Shown one piece after another: positions 27,818 to 36,307 of a DNA stretch of 64,000 nucleotides. Within the stretch, counting starts at the first letter, position 1. Each line of letters begins with the position of its first letter. Origin of the DNA: Chitinophaga pendula (GTDB taxonomy: Bacteria > Bacteroidota > Bacteroidia > Chitinophagales > Chitinophagaceae); assembly GCF_020386615.1 (NCBI RefSeq), contig NZ_CP077769.1:868001-932000 (forward strand), given 5' to 3'. Both the position numbers and the translations under genes were made by a program. A model generated the notes under the pieces. The model made no database searches and was not told where the DNA came from. It saw only the letters and a program-made list of their open reading frames with translations.

Positions 27818-27967
27818 ATGAAACAGCTAGTATTTATTCCTTTTATCCTGTACCTGCTCCCTGGCCTTACGGCTGCCTATACGGATGGCAATGAATACTG
27901 CTGCTATGCCGATCTTACGAATCCTTTTCTAAACATATTAAACCTTATTGCGGATGCTGGGCTATAG
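27818..27967 (+). CDS. Possible small secreted peptide, 49 residues
   Basis: This is an ATG-started frame whose first 20 residues (MKQLVFIPFILYLLPGLTAA) look like a signal peptide. A short tail follows with two adjacent Cys (NEYCCYADLTNP). It ends inside the first codons of the TonB receptor gene, overlapping the ATG at 27954 by 14 bases, which would allow coupled translation. It matches no family I know. It may be a real leader or secreted peptide, or simply an open frame in the leader of the next gene. Confidence 0.3.
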   Translation: MKQLVFIPFILYLLPGLTAAYTDGNEYCCYADLTNPFLNILNLIADAGL

Positions 27968-30398
27968 ATGGACTTTTATTTTGACCTTACTGCTGATGAA
28001 TTGTCTGCCACTTTTTACCTCGGCCAGACAATCGCAGCAAACAACGTTCACAGTCACGGGTACACTAAAAGATGATAAACAACAACTGGTAGCTTATGCT
28101 ACATTGGGCGTCATAAAAGAAGATGGAGCACAGGTCGCTGCCGCCTATTCCGGTGAAGATGGCCTGTTCCGTATCAAGATACCCACCGCCGGATCATATA
28201 TACTGGTAATATCCTCTGTCGGATACGACCCGACTCGTATGCCTTTTATCCTAACGACCGGAAAAAGTATCGCCAACCTCGGGAAAATAGAACTGACCAC
28301 TACCACCAGCCAGCTGAAAGAAGTGAATATCGTTTCTCGGAAACAGCTGATAGAACAAAAACCAGGGATGCTTGTATACAATGCCGATAGTGACATCAGC
28401 AACAAAGGAGGAACTGCCGCCGATGTATTACGTAAAGCACCCGCACTGAATGTAGATCCCCAGGGGAATGTCACCATGCGTGGCAGCGGCAACCTCAAGA
28501 TATTGATCAATGGAAAATTCTCCGGGCAGATAGCACGCAGCCCCGCTGATGCGTTGAACATGATGCCGGCAGATATCATCCGTTCCGTAGAGATCATTAC
28601 CAACCCCTCCGCTAAATACGATGCAGAAGGAGCCGCTGGCGTGATTAATATCATCACCAAAAAAGGACAGCAGAACAAGAGCGTCGCCGTAGAGCTCACA
28701 GCCAGCAACTGGCAACAAGCCTTCAACCCCCGGTTTTCGCTGGCCAATGAAAAATGGAATATGAGCTTCCATGGTCACCTGCATCGTATCCGCGATAAAA
28801 GCACTACCGCCCTGGAAAGAACCGCCATCAAAGATGGCAGTCCACAGGTCAGGATCGATCAATACACCGTAAAGGATAATGTTATGCCCCACGGCTCTGC
28901 CGAACTAAACATAGGTTTCACCCCCAACGAATCCAATGAGTTCAGCCTGGGTGTAAATACCTGGCTGGGCAACTGGCCGGAAAACACAGATCAGCGTAGT
29001 ACCCTCACCAATCCTAATGGCGGGATCAGCGACAGATACACCCAGTCCGTTCGTACTAAAGTCACCTTCCGCGGTGCCGACTTCAGCCTGGGATACACCC
29101 GGAAATTCAAAAAGAACGGACAGGAACTGACCTTGCTCACACAGTTCTCCCCTTCATCAGATCGCAACGCATACAATACTCAACAGTCACCGGTTGAGGA
29201 AAAAGTCAGGTATCGCGAAAAGAATGAAGGACGTACACAGAACCAGGAATGGACCTTCCAGGCCGATTATAACCATCCCTTGGATACCAAAGGGAAATAC
29301 CTGCTGGAAAGTGGCGTAAAATCCATCCTCAGAAGTGCACGTAATAACTATACCGTTTGGGTAGGAGAAGCCTCACAACCCGACGTCCTGCAGCTGGTTA
29401 CCGATCGCTCCGACAAATTCACCTATCACCAGGATGTACTGGCAGGATACAGCTTGCTCAAAATGAACCTGTCTAAAGCCTGGTACGTAGAAGCTGGCGC
29501 CCGCGCAGAAGGCACCTGGCTGAATGGTAAATTCAAAAACATCAACACCCGGTTCAGCAATAACTTCGTCAACTTTATACCTACTGCCACCATCACCCGG
29601 AAACTGCCCGCAGATCAAACCCTGACAGTGAGTTATACCAAAAGGATCACCCGGCCCTATATCTGGGACCTCAACCCGAACGCCAATGCCAGCGACCCTA
29701 AAAACATCGTCGTTGGTAACCCGGAACTGCAGCCCGAACTGGTACACCAGGGTGAACTGTCATACGGATGGAACGCACCTGGTGGTATGTTCCTCAACAC
29801 CGCATTGTTCTATAAGAGAACACAGGATGGTATCATCGATTTTACCAGCACCGACAATGAGGGTATCTTCACTACCTCCAAACAGAACCTGGCCGGCAAT
29901 CAGCAATATGGGATGAATTTTAGCGTCTCCTTCAAACTATCTCCACAGTGGAATGTGAACAGCAATGTCAATGCAAACAAACTTCACTTCAACAGTGGTC
30001 CGCTGCTGTCCGTCAATAGCGGCTGGGGCGCAGATGTAAATCTTAATACCATGTATAAACTGCCGGCTGACTTCGCCATCCAGCTGTTCGGCGAATTCAC
30101 CTCCCGCACCGTCACCATACAGGGATATAAAACATCCAGGTACTACTACAGCGCAGCGGTCAAAAAAGAATTTCCGGCAAACAGGTTGACCGTCACGCTC
30201 GCCACCATCAACCCATTCAATCAATACATCAGCCAGGTAGATGTCATGAATACAAATACATTCAGGTCCAGCCTAAATAATCATTATTATTCACAGACCG
30301 TAAAACTTACCTTCAACTGGGAGTTTGGAAAGATGTTCGAACAAAAGACCAAAAAAAAGATCAGTAATGATGATGTCAATAGCCAGCAAAAGGGTTAA
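27954..30398 (+). CDS. TonB-dependent outer membrane receptor
   Basis: This is an 814-residue protein from the ATG at 27954; a TTG two codons earlier is also open. It has a signal peptide (about 1-24) and a carboxypeptidase-regulatory-like domain (about 30-115). The plug follows (about 125-230, with GTAADVLRKAPALNVDPQGN and SAKYDAEGAAGVINIITKKG). The barrel ends LTFNWEFGKMF plus a short charged tail. The pattern, including the LNPNANASDPKNIVVGNPEL segment, is that of the outer-membrane beta-barrel family common beside Bacteroidota signalling or transport genes, not of SusC, and no SusD follows. It is separated from the biosynthetic operon by a terminator, so a link to that product is possible but unsupported. 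The transported substrate is unknown. Confidence 0.88.
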   Translation: MLGYRWTFILTLLLMNCLPLFTSARQSQQTTFTVTGTLKDDKQQLVAYATLGVIKEDGAQVAAAYSGEDGLFRIKIPTAGSYILVISSVGYDPTRMPFILTTGKSIANLGKIELTTTTSQLKEVNIVSRKQLIEQKPGMLVYNADSDISNKGGTAADVLRKAPALNVDPQGNVTMRGSGNLKILINGKFSGQIARSPADALNMMPADIIRSVEIITNPSAKYDAEGAAGVINIITKKGQQNKSVAVELTASNWQQAFNPRFSLANEKWNMSFHGHLHRIRDKSTTALERTAIKDGSPQVRIDQYTVKDNVMPHGSAELNIGFTPNESNEFSLGVNTWLGNWPENTDQRSTLTNPNGGISDRYTQSVRTKVTFRGADFSLGYTRKFKKNGQELTLLTQFSPSSDRNAYNTQQSPVEEKVRYREKNEGRTQNQEWTFQADYNHPLDTKGKYLLESGVKSILRSARNNYTVWVGEASQPDVLQLVTDRSDKFTYHQDVLAGYSLLKMNLSKAWYVEAGARAEGTWLNGKFKNINTRFSNNFVNFIPTATITRKLPADQTLTVSYTKRITRPYIWDLNPNANASDPKNIVVGNPELQPELVHQGELSYGWNAPGGMFLNTALFYKRTQDGIIDFTSTDNEGIFTTSKQNLAGNQQYGMNFSVSFKLSPQWNVNSNVNANKLHFNSGPLLSVNSGWGADVNLNTMYKLPADFAIQLFGEFTSRTVTIQGYKTSRYYYSAAVKKEFPANRLTVTLATINPFNQYISQVDVMNTNTFRSSLNNHYYSQTVKLTFNWEFGKMFEQKTKKKISNDDVNSQQKG

Positions 30399-30491
30399 CA
30401 AGGAACATCGCATCAGGACTGCCTGACCTTCCTCACCGGCGTTATCTGTGCCAGCTTCCCCATCACAGGATTCCTATATCCATTCCATATA

Positions 30492-32351
30492 TCAGGTCTT
30501 CAGCCAATGCCGGCTACTCACGATCAACCGCTTCCGCCGCTGCGAAAGAGAAATGGTCCGTTGATATCGCTCTCCCGACTGCCGGTACCGCGAATAGGCC
30601 GAAAAGATGGAGGAAGGAGTCAACACGCCCAATACCCGGTCCTTCTGCTGCTCATCTACCACCGGCAAATGCTCCAGCCCATACCGGTGCATCAATGCCA
30701 CTGCAAAACCCAATGTACGCTTCGGATACACATATAGTTTAGTCGTGCTGACCAGCGACACCAGCGCCACATCATCCGCCGCCGCATATAATTGCTGCAC
30801 CGAGAGGATACCGGCTACCGCATCGTCCCCGCCTTTAAGTACCAGTGCTGCTGGGGTTGTACGGGCCATTGCCCATTGCGCCTTCACCTGCCCGGCCGTC
30901 GCCATCGCCGCCACCGTGTCAAAAGCGCACTCCATACCCATATCCACATTGACAGACTGCAATACGTCTGGCTCATACACATCCGGCGTACTCACCCCAC
31001 GACGGTGTATCTTCTCCGTCATAATAGTACCGCGCATCAGGAAAAAGGAAATAAAATAGGAAGCCGTACAAGCGCCCAGCAAAGGCAATAACCCGTGTGG
31101 TTGCATCGTTGTCTCCAGCGCAAATACGATAGAGGTAAGCAGTGCCCGCGATGCCCCGGCAAACATCGCCGCCATCCCGATCAGCGCACAGGTAGACAAG
31201 TTGATAGGCGCGTGCGGAAATACCGCCAGCACGATCATTCCCAAAGTGACGCCCGTAGCACCGCCTATCGTCAGCAAAGGCGCCAGCGTACCTCCAGAAG
31301 TGCCGCTACCCAGCGAAATAGACCAGGACAAAAACTTCAGAAAACAAAGACCCAGCACCAGCTGCAGTGGTAAGGTCCCGCTCAGCAGCTCCGAAATATT
31401 ATTGTATCCTACCCCTAAGGTATAAGGCGCAAAATAACCTACCACACCAATCGCAACCGCCCCGATCGCAGGCCACCACATCCAGTGTATCGGCAACCGC
31501 TCAAACACATCCTCTATCAGGTAAATACTTTTGGAAATACCGGCCGCAATAATACCTATCAACACCCCCAGCAACACATACCAGCACAAAGCCTGATAAC
31601 CGGCTTCCGGGATGCCGGGCATCGCAAACACAGGCTCCGTACCAAATAACAGGAAGTGCATCGATGCCCCCGTCGCACAAGCCAACGCCACTGGGATAAT
31701 AGACCGGGGAGAAAATTCAAACAACAATAACTCTATCGCCAGCATCACCGCCGCCAATGGAGTGCCGAAAATAGCCGCCATACCGGCCGTAGCCCCCGCC
31801 GTCAACATGATCTTCCGCTCATTGGGAGAAATATGCATGAGCTGCCCGGCAAATGAACCAAAAGCACCCCCGGTAGAAATAATGGGCCCCTCCGCACCAA
31901 ACGGACCGCCGGTACCAATGGATATAGCAGCAGATAAAGGTTTCAATAACGTAATGATAGGTTTGATACGGCTCTCATTCGTCAACACCTGCTCCATCGC
32001 TTCTGGGATACCGTGCCCCCGGATCGCTGCCGATCCCAGCCTCGCCATCAACCCTATAATAATAGCCCCGATCACCGGTATCACGATCACCAACAATCCC
32101 AGCTGGTGATGCGCCGGCCCTTGCTCCTCAAAAGAAAACTGCCCGTAAAAAGAAATATTGGTGATCAGGTTGATCAACGCTACCAACAACTTGGCTACTC
32201 CGCCGATAATAATAGCATTGATAACCACTTGCACACTCAAATAAAATACGCGTTTGTTCACTGGGCGCGCCGTCTCAATAGCTGGCTCCGCCACCTCCAG
32301 CGAAGAGGAAATAGGTATCCCGCCTTCCGGACCGTCTGGTATTTTGCTCAT
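30492..32351 (-). CDS. ClC-family chloride channel/antiporter with CBS domains
   Basis: This 619-residue protein has a multi-span ClC core (about 30-450) and two C-terminal CBS-type segments (about 470-600). The selectivity motifs are visible: GHGIPEA (GSGIP-like), GAEGP with the gating Glu154, and GSGTSGG followed by PLLTIGG. A gating glutamate at this place is typical of Cl-/H+ antiporters but is also kept in channels. CBS pairs often sense adenine nucleotides. The gene faces a Crp/Fnr regulator across a 112-base AT-rich gap, so the two may be controlled together. It converges with the TonB receptor gene over 93 bases without a clear terminator. Confidence 0.92.
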   Translation of the reverse strand: MSKIPDGPEGGIPISSSLEVAEPAIETARPVNKRVFYLSVQVVINAIIIGGVAKLLVALINLITNISFYGQFSFEEQGPAHHQLGLLVIVIPVIGAIIIGLMARLGSAAIRGHGIPEAMEQVLTNESRIKPIITLLKPLSAAISIGTGGPFGAEGPIISTGGAFGSFAGQLMHISPNERKIMLTAGATAGMAAIFGTPLAAVMLAIELLLFEFSPRSIIPVALACATGASMHFLLFGTEPVFAMPGIPEAGYQALCWYVLLGVLIGIIAAGISKSIYLIEDVFERLPIHWMWWPAIGAVAIGVVGYFAPYTLGVGYNNISELLSGTLPLQLVLGLCFLKFLSWSISLGSGTSGGTLAPLLTIGGATGVTLGMIVLAVFPHAPINLSTCALIGMAAMFAGASRALLTSIVFALETTMQPHGLLPLLGACTASYFISFFLMRGTIMTEKIHRRGVSTPDVYEPDVLQSVNVDMGMECAFDTVAAMATAGQVKAQWAMARTTPAALVLKGGDDAVAGILSVQQLYAAADDVALVSLVSTTKLYVYPKRTLGFAVALMHRYGLEHLPVVDEQQKDRVLGVLTPSSIFSAYSRYRQSGERYQRTISLSQRRKRLIVSSRHWLKT

Positions 32352-32381
32352 AGATTAATATGCTTTTGACTGCTAAATTAT

Positions 32382-32389
32382 TATATTTG
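32382..32389 (+). promoter_or_regulatory. Candidate -7 element of the Crp/Fnr gene
   Basis: TATATTTG is an exact TAnnTTTG match in the gap between the ClC and Crp/Fnr genes, about 75 bases before the ATG. The nearest TTTG upstream is only 13 bases away, so the -33 element is not convincing. Confidence 0.4.
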
Positions 32390-32426
32390 CAATATTATAA
32401 GGTTTTTTTAATATTAAAAACTGAAT

Positions 32427-32450
32427 AAAATATTGTTTTAGCAATATTTT
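32427..32450. promoter_or_regulatory. Inverted repeat before the Crp/Fnr start, possible autoregulatory site
   Basis: AAAATATTG, six bases, CAATATTTT: perfect 9-base arms ending 13 bases before the ATG at 32464. A second GCAATATT copy lies at 32389-32396 overlapping the candidate -7 element. The dyad shape suits a dimeric regulator such as the Crp/Fnr protein encoded next to it, but the sequence is not the classical Fnr site. Confidence 0.4.
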
Positions 32451-32463
32451 AAGAACGTAAGAT

Positions 32464-33132
32464 ATGGAGCATCACCCGAATTGTTTCCTGTGTGAACATA
32501 GTCTACCCGAATGGAAAGATGCCATCCGCTCCCATGCCAGGATCAGGTCCTTCAAAAGAGGTGCTGCCATCTTTAAGGAGGGAGATGCCTTCGAGGGTTG
32601 CTATTTTATCCACAATGGAAAAGTCAAAGTGCATAAACAATGGGGCGACGAAGGAAAAGAGATGATCATGAAATTCGTAGCAGCAGGAGAGGTGCTGGGC
32701 CACCGCGGCATGAGCAGCGCCGCTATTTATCCGGTCTCAGCAACAGCGGTGGAAGAAGTGACCGCTTGCTTTATCTCACCGGAATTTTTCCGCACCACCT
32801 TACTGGTCAATCATGAACTGGCTTATAAAATGGTGCAACTATATGCCGACGAACTGCAGAAGGCAGAACAACATATGCGAAATATTGTGCATCGTAACGT
32901 AAAAGGTCGTATCGCCGATAGCCTCCTCACGCTGGAACGGCTGTTCGGTAAAGATGAAAAGGGGTGCTTATTAGGGAACCTCAGCAAACAGGACATCGCA
33001 TCCTTCGCTTGCACCACCTATGAGACCTTATTCAAAGTCCTCAACGAATGGGCGGAAGCAGGTATCGTCACCACCGCCGGCCGCCAGATCTATATCCCCG
33101 ACAGCCGGCAGCTGCTACCGTTTATTGATTGA
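32464..33132 (+). CDS. Crp/Fnr-family transcriptional regulator
   Basis: This 222-residue protein has an N-terminal cyclic-nucleotide-binding-type beta roll (about 25-120; FKRGAAIFKEGDAFEGCYFIHNGKVKV) and a C-terminal winged helix (about 145-215; LSKQDIASFACTTYETLFKVLNEW). Two Cys near the start (CFLCEH) recall Fnr-like sensors, but the full four-Cys set is not present, so iron-sulfur sensing is not supported. It is divergent from the ClC gene and has a dyad just before its start, suggesting autoregulation. It converges with the GNAT gene, with one base between the stops. Confidence 0.88.
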   Translation: MEHHPNCFLCEHSLPEWKDAIRSHARIRSFKRGAAIFKEGDAFEGCYFIHNGKVKVHKQWGDEGKEMIMKFVAAGEVLGHRGMSSAAIYPVSATAVEEVTACFISPEFFRTTLLVNHELAYKMVQLYADELQKAEQHMRNIVHRNVKGRIADSLLTLERLFGKDEKGCLLGNLSKQDIASFACTTYETLFKVLNEWAEAGIVTTAGRQIYIPDSRQLLPFID

Positions 33133-33133
33133 T

Positions 33134-33880
33134 TTAAAAAGTCACCGGCCGGTAGTTGCGTATCTCAAACAGGTCGTCAAAGCCCATCTTCAGATAAAGC
33201 CCTTTGCCCATCTGCGAAGCTTGTAAAGCGGCATACCGGGCGCCGTCTTCCAATGCCCTATTGATCACAAACTGCATGATCTCTTCCGCAAACCCGCGCC
33301 TGCGCATCTCGGGTATCACACCTATCCCGTGTATGCCGGCAATATCTCCCGTATTGTACAACATCCCCGTACCTACCGGCTCCCCGTCATAACGCGCCAG
33401 GTAAAACTGGATCTGCTCCATCGCCGCCGTAGGTATCTGCTGACCGATTACATATCCGAAACCTTTCGGGTAAATATCCGCCCACAACCGGGCCGCCGCC
33501 GCATCCGTTACCTGCTCAAAATCAAGCTGGAAAGTAGTAGCATAGGCTTTGGTCAATGGCATCGTCATCCCCGCTTGCGCAAATCGCTGCACCAGCCCCG
33601 CCTCCGCCAGCAACAGGTCATGACCCCGCCTTTCAAGGTCCCAGTAAGGAAAAGTCAGGTAACCGGGGAGCTCATTAAATGCGGTAATAGCAGTAGCAAT
33701 ATCATCCGCATTATCCGCACCGGGCTTTAACCAAAACCGGTTCGGCCAGTCAGAATCAGCAACCTGTGTATAGTGGTAAACATCGCCCGTATGATTGGCG
33801 CCAAATGGAGCGCCCGCAGCCTGCCACAAGCTGGTCAGGTTTACTATATTTAATTCAGAGAGTGTGGAATGCGATTTCAT
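33134..33880 (-). CDS. GNAT-family N-acetyltransferase
   Basis: This is a 248-residue protein. The C-terminal half (about 110-240) carries the GNAT fold signature: GIGVIPEMRRRGFAEEIMQF fits the acetyl-CoA loop (V-x-x-x-x-R-x-x-G), followed by ALQASQMGKGLYLKMGFDDL. The N-terminal half is divergent, as in two-part GNAT proteins. It overlaps the end of the YdcZ-like gene by 4 bases and is the last of a three-gene minus-strand operon. The substrate is not predictable from sequence. Confidence 0.85.
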   Translation of the reverse strand: MKSHSTLSELNIVNLTSLWQAAGAPFGANHTGDVYHYTQVADSDWPNRFWLKPGADNADDIATAITAFNELPGYLTFPYWDLERRGHDLLLAEAGLVQRFAQAGMTMPLTKAYATTFQLDFEQVTDAAAARLWADIYPKGFGYVIGQQIPTAAMEQIQFYLARYDGEPVGTGMLYNTGDIAGIHGIGVIPEMRRRGFAEEIMQFVINRALEDGARYAALQASQMGKGLYLKMGFDDLFEIRNYRPVTF

Positions 33881-34326
33881 TTGATATTGATTAATAAGAT
33901 GCCGCCGATAATAGCGACAACACCGATTGTTTTTTTAATAGTAAGCGGTTCCATAGGCAGATGTAACCAGCCAAAGTGACCAGCCACCACCGCAAATATA
34001 AGTTGTCCGCACAGCCCGAGCGAGATCATCGTAGCTACCCCCAGCTTGGGAATAGTATAATAATACAAACTGATTCCCACTACACTGCAAAATCCCCCGG
34101 CAAACCACATATAGACAGGCACCTGCTGTAATACAGCCCGCGAAGGCAACTGCCTGATCTGACCCGCCGCCAGCAATAATGCAAAAAAAGTACTAAAAAA
34201 AAAAGCCACTACCGTCGCTAGCAAAGGATGCCGTAACAACACCCCCAGCTGCGCATTCAGACCGCCTTGTAAAGCGAGGAAAATACCACCGGTGAAGGCT
34301 AATAATAAAAGGATAAGATGTGACAT
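33877..34326 (-). CDS. YdcZ/DUF606-family small DMT transporter
   Basis: This 149-residue protein has about five membrane spans. It contains FLALQGGLNAQLGVLLRHP near the N-terminus and LGLCGQLIFAVVAGHFGW later, the characteristic features of the YdcZ (DUF606) branch of drug/metabolite transporters. Its length equals the usual single-domain size. It lies between a nitroreductase gene (12-base gap) and an acetyltransferase gene (4-base overlap). The cargo is unknown. Confidence 0.88.
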   Translation of the reverse strand: MSHLILLLLAFTGGIFLALQGGLNAQLGVLLRHPLLATVVAFFFSTFFALLLAAGQIRQLPSRAVLQQVPVYMWFAGGFCSVVGISLYYYTIPKLGVATMISLGLCGQLIFAVVAGHFGWLHLPMEPLTIKKTIGVVAIIGGILLINIK

Positions 34327-34338
34327 ATCGTTAACGGA

Positions 34339-34968
34339 CTAACGTAACTCAAACAATTGTTCCAATGGTCTCCTTACCTTGATCGCTTTCGCCGTAACAT
34401 CGTCCCCCGAACGATAACCGATCGTCGCAATCACCGTGGCATGAAGCCCTTGCTCCGTCAATCCCAGTATCCTGTCATATGCCGCAGCGTCAAATCCTTC
34501 CATCGGACATGCATCGATCCGCAACTCCGCACAGGCGGCCAGCAACGTACCTAATGCCAGGTAAGTCTGCCTCGCCGTCCACTGATGTCGCTCCGTGATA
34601 GATTGCCGCGCGATCATATTTTTCATCAGCGTTCCATAATCCGCCAGCAGACCAATGTCCACCGACTGCATCCGCGAAGTCAGTTGCAGGTACTCATCCA
34701 CATGCGTATCATCCACTTGTGTGTAATGACAAAACACGACGAGGTGAGACGCATCCGTAATCTGCGCCTGCCCCCACGATACCGCCCGCAACGCCTCCCG
34801 CAACACAGGGTCCGAGATCAGCAATACCTTATATAATTGTAAACCAAAAGAAGAGGCCGATAACTGAATAGCCTCTTGCAGCTGTTGCAGATCAGCAGCC
34901 GGGATCTTGCTGCTGGGGTCAAACTTTTTAGTAGCATAACGCCATTTCAAATGATCAATAAGTTGCAT
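34339..34968 (-). CDS. NAD(P)H-dependent nitroreductase-family oxidoreductase
   Basis: This is a 209-residue protein. I chose the ATG at 34968-34966 because MQLIDHLKWRYATKKFDPSS matches the NfsB-type N-terminus; a longer open frame upstream lacks similarity. The RYATKKFD segment is the FMN-binding start of the family, and ASSFGLQLYKVLLI and LGTLLAACAELRIDACPMEGF are further hallmarks. Members are FMN homodimers that reduce nitro groups, quinones or flavins. It is the first gene of an operon with YdcZ and GNAT genes and lies downstream of a Crp/Fnr gene on the same strand, which may regulate it. Confidence 0.9.
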   Translation of the reverse strand: MQLIDHLKWRYATKKFDPSSKIPAADLQQLQEAIQLSASSFGLQLYKVLLISDPVLREALRAVSWGQAQITDASHLVVFCHYTQVDDTHVDEYLQLTSRMQSVDIGLLADYGTLMKNMIARQSITERHQWTARQTYLALGTLLAACAELRIDACPMEGFDAAAYDRILGLTEQGLHATVIATIGYRSGDDVTAKAIKVRRPLEQLFELR

Positions 34969-35087
34969 AAAATTGTTTTTGTTTGGACAATAGATGCCCC
35001 GCTGCTGGCCCTGACAATGACCAATCAGACCGGTACCATACCGGAGTACATCCCTTGCCGTAACAGTAAAAATGATAGTAAGTCGCA

Positions 35088-35095
35088 CAAAAGTA
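35088..35095 (-). promoter_or_regulatory. Candidate -7 element of the nitroreductase operon
   Basis: On the minus strand this reads TACTTTTG, an exact TAnnTTTG match in the gap after the Crp/Fnr gene, about 120 bases before the nitroreductase ATG. No clear -33 TTTG was found. Confidence 0.4.
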
Positions 35096-35132
35096 AGAGG
35101 AGCATTACACCCCACCGTTTACATATGTTGAT

Positions 35133-35744
35133 TTACCGGTTTTTTTTCAGCTGGCTCCTGATCCGGCTAAGTTGTGTCGGGGTAACACCCAGATGCGCCG
35201 CTATATGGAATTGATTCACCCGCTTGTCAATGTCCGGGTACTGCTGCAGTAACTTCAGATAACGGGTCGTGGCGTCTTCCATCACCAACGATATCTCCCG
35301 CTGCTCCCGCTCTATCACCCAGTTTTTCTCCAGATACGCAATGTAAAAATCCTTCAGATCATCCCGCGTCTGTATTAGATGCCGGTAAGTACTGAAGTCC
35401 AGGTTAATAAGTATAGCATCCTCCAATACATCAATACTGAATTGAGAAGGAGCCTGCCGCAATAAAGAAGCCTTCGAGGCTGCAAACCGCCCCTCACAGA
35501 ATATATTCTTATTATAAAAATTACCGTTATCATCCGTCAGGTAAGCCCGCAATATCCCCTTACAGATAAAGTGCATCTGTCGCGCTATCTGCCCCTCCCG
35601 TAATAATATTTCCTCCCGCTTCACCTCCTGAAAACGGATCAGCGCTGCCACCGCCAACCAGGTACTCGCACTGATAGGAGTATAACTTTCCAATGTCGTT
35701 CTGAAATGATGTATATATCGTTCCTGGTCAATGGCTGAGATCAT
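35133..35744 (-). CDS. Crp/Fnr-family transcriptional regulator
   Basis: This is a 203-residue protein from the ATG at 35744 (MISAIDQERYIHHFRTTLES); a frame 15 codons longer is open but starts in the promoter. The sensor beta roll spans about 20-125 (KREEILLREGQIARQMHFICKG). The C-terminus (about 150-203) ends in a winged-helix recognition segment (FHIAAHLGVTPTQLSRIRSQL). This ending is typical of Bacteroidota Crp/Fnr proteins found beside small redox or transport genes. It is probably the local regulator of the nitroreductase-YdcZ-GNAT operon that follows on the same strand. It is divergent from the metal efflux operon. Confidence 0.88.
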   Translation of the reverse strand: MISAIDQERYIHHFRTTLESYTPISASTWLAVAALIRFQEVKREEILLREGQIARQMHFICKGILRAYLTDDNGNFYNKNIFCEGRFAASKASLLRQAPSQFSIDVLEDAILINLDFSTYRHLIQTRDDLKDFYIAYLEKNWVIEREQREISLVMEDATTRYLKLLQQYPDIDKRVNQFHIAAHLGVTPTQLSRIRSQLKKNR

Positions 35745-35778
35745 ATCGGTCGGGAAATTTGTCAGGGCCCCGCACAGA

Positions 35779-35786
35779 CAAATATA
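35779..35786 (-). promoter_or_regulatory. Candidate -7 element of the second Crp/Fnr gene
   Basis: On the minus strand this reads TATATTTG, an exact TAnnTTTG match about 35 bases before the ATG at 35744. The -33 element is not clear. Confidence 0.45.
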
Positions 35787-35826
35787 CACCTCATCAAAAA
35801 TAATCGCCCTTTAGATCGGGAATTTC

Positions 35827-35834
35827 TATCTTTG
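35827..35834 (+). promoter_or_regulatory. Candidate -7 element of the metal efflux operon
   Basis: TATCTTTG is an exact TAnnTTTG match. Transcription starting about 7 bases later would begin at or next to the GTG start at 35841, implying a leaderless message for the first gene. No good -33 TTTG is seen. Confidence 0.45.
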
Positions 35835-35840
35835 CCCCGC

Positions 35841-36224
35841 GTGAAAAAAATAGGGGCATACATATTATTCCTAGTGTTTATACTGCACGACAACGGCCTT
35901 AATCAGCTGCTCAAATGTCCCATGCTCTTCGTGCACTATCATGAACACCAACAACGCAATGCCAGCATTGGCGTCATGGAATTCCTCTGTATCCACTACT
36001 GGGGCCATGATATAGATGACAATGATGACGACCGAGATATCAAACTGCCCTACAAAAGTGTAGACGTACATGCCTTCCAGCATTCCTACGTCCCATTGGC
36101 AAGAACCATTACCGTCAAACAACAAACCAACAGCCCGGTCATAATACACTACCCCGTGCTGAAAGATCAATACCTGCCGGAACCTGCACTCTCCTCCCTT
36201 TTCCGCCCTCCCAAAGTAGGATAA
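35841..36224 (+). CDS. Small His-rich secreted or membrane-anchored protein of the metal efflux operon
   Basis: This is a 127-residue protein. I chose the GTG at 35841, which gives a basic start and a hydrophobic stretch (MKKIGAYILFLVFILHDNG); a TTG three codons earlier is less likely. The next part holds CPMLFVHYHEHQQ and further His/Asp groups (HYWGHDIDDNDDDRD) that could bind metal ions. I know no function for it, but similar short ORFs precede CzcA-type pumps in Bacteroidota. It sits 83 bases before the pump gene and is divergent from a Crp/Fnr regulator. A periplasmic metal-binding or sensing role is inference. Confidence 0.65.
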   Translation: MKKIGAYILFLVFILHDNGLNQLLKCPMLFVHYHEHQQRNASIGVMEFLCIHYWGHDIDDNDDDRDIKLPYKSVDVHAFQHSYVPLARTITVKQQTNSPVIIHYPVLKDQYLPEPALSSLFRPPKVG

Positions 36225-36307
36225 CCCTCCCGTAAATTTTATTGCCACCTGCCACCAACCAGGTGTGAACGTGCATTTATCTCCCATCGATTTAATGAAA
36301 GAAAGCC

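Noticed and set aside
30607..32109. Open frames of up to 165 codons on the plus strand across the ClC gene
   Set aside because: They mirror the ClC membrane protein on the other strand and have no start context or similarity.
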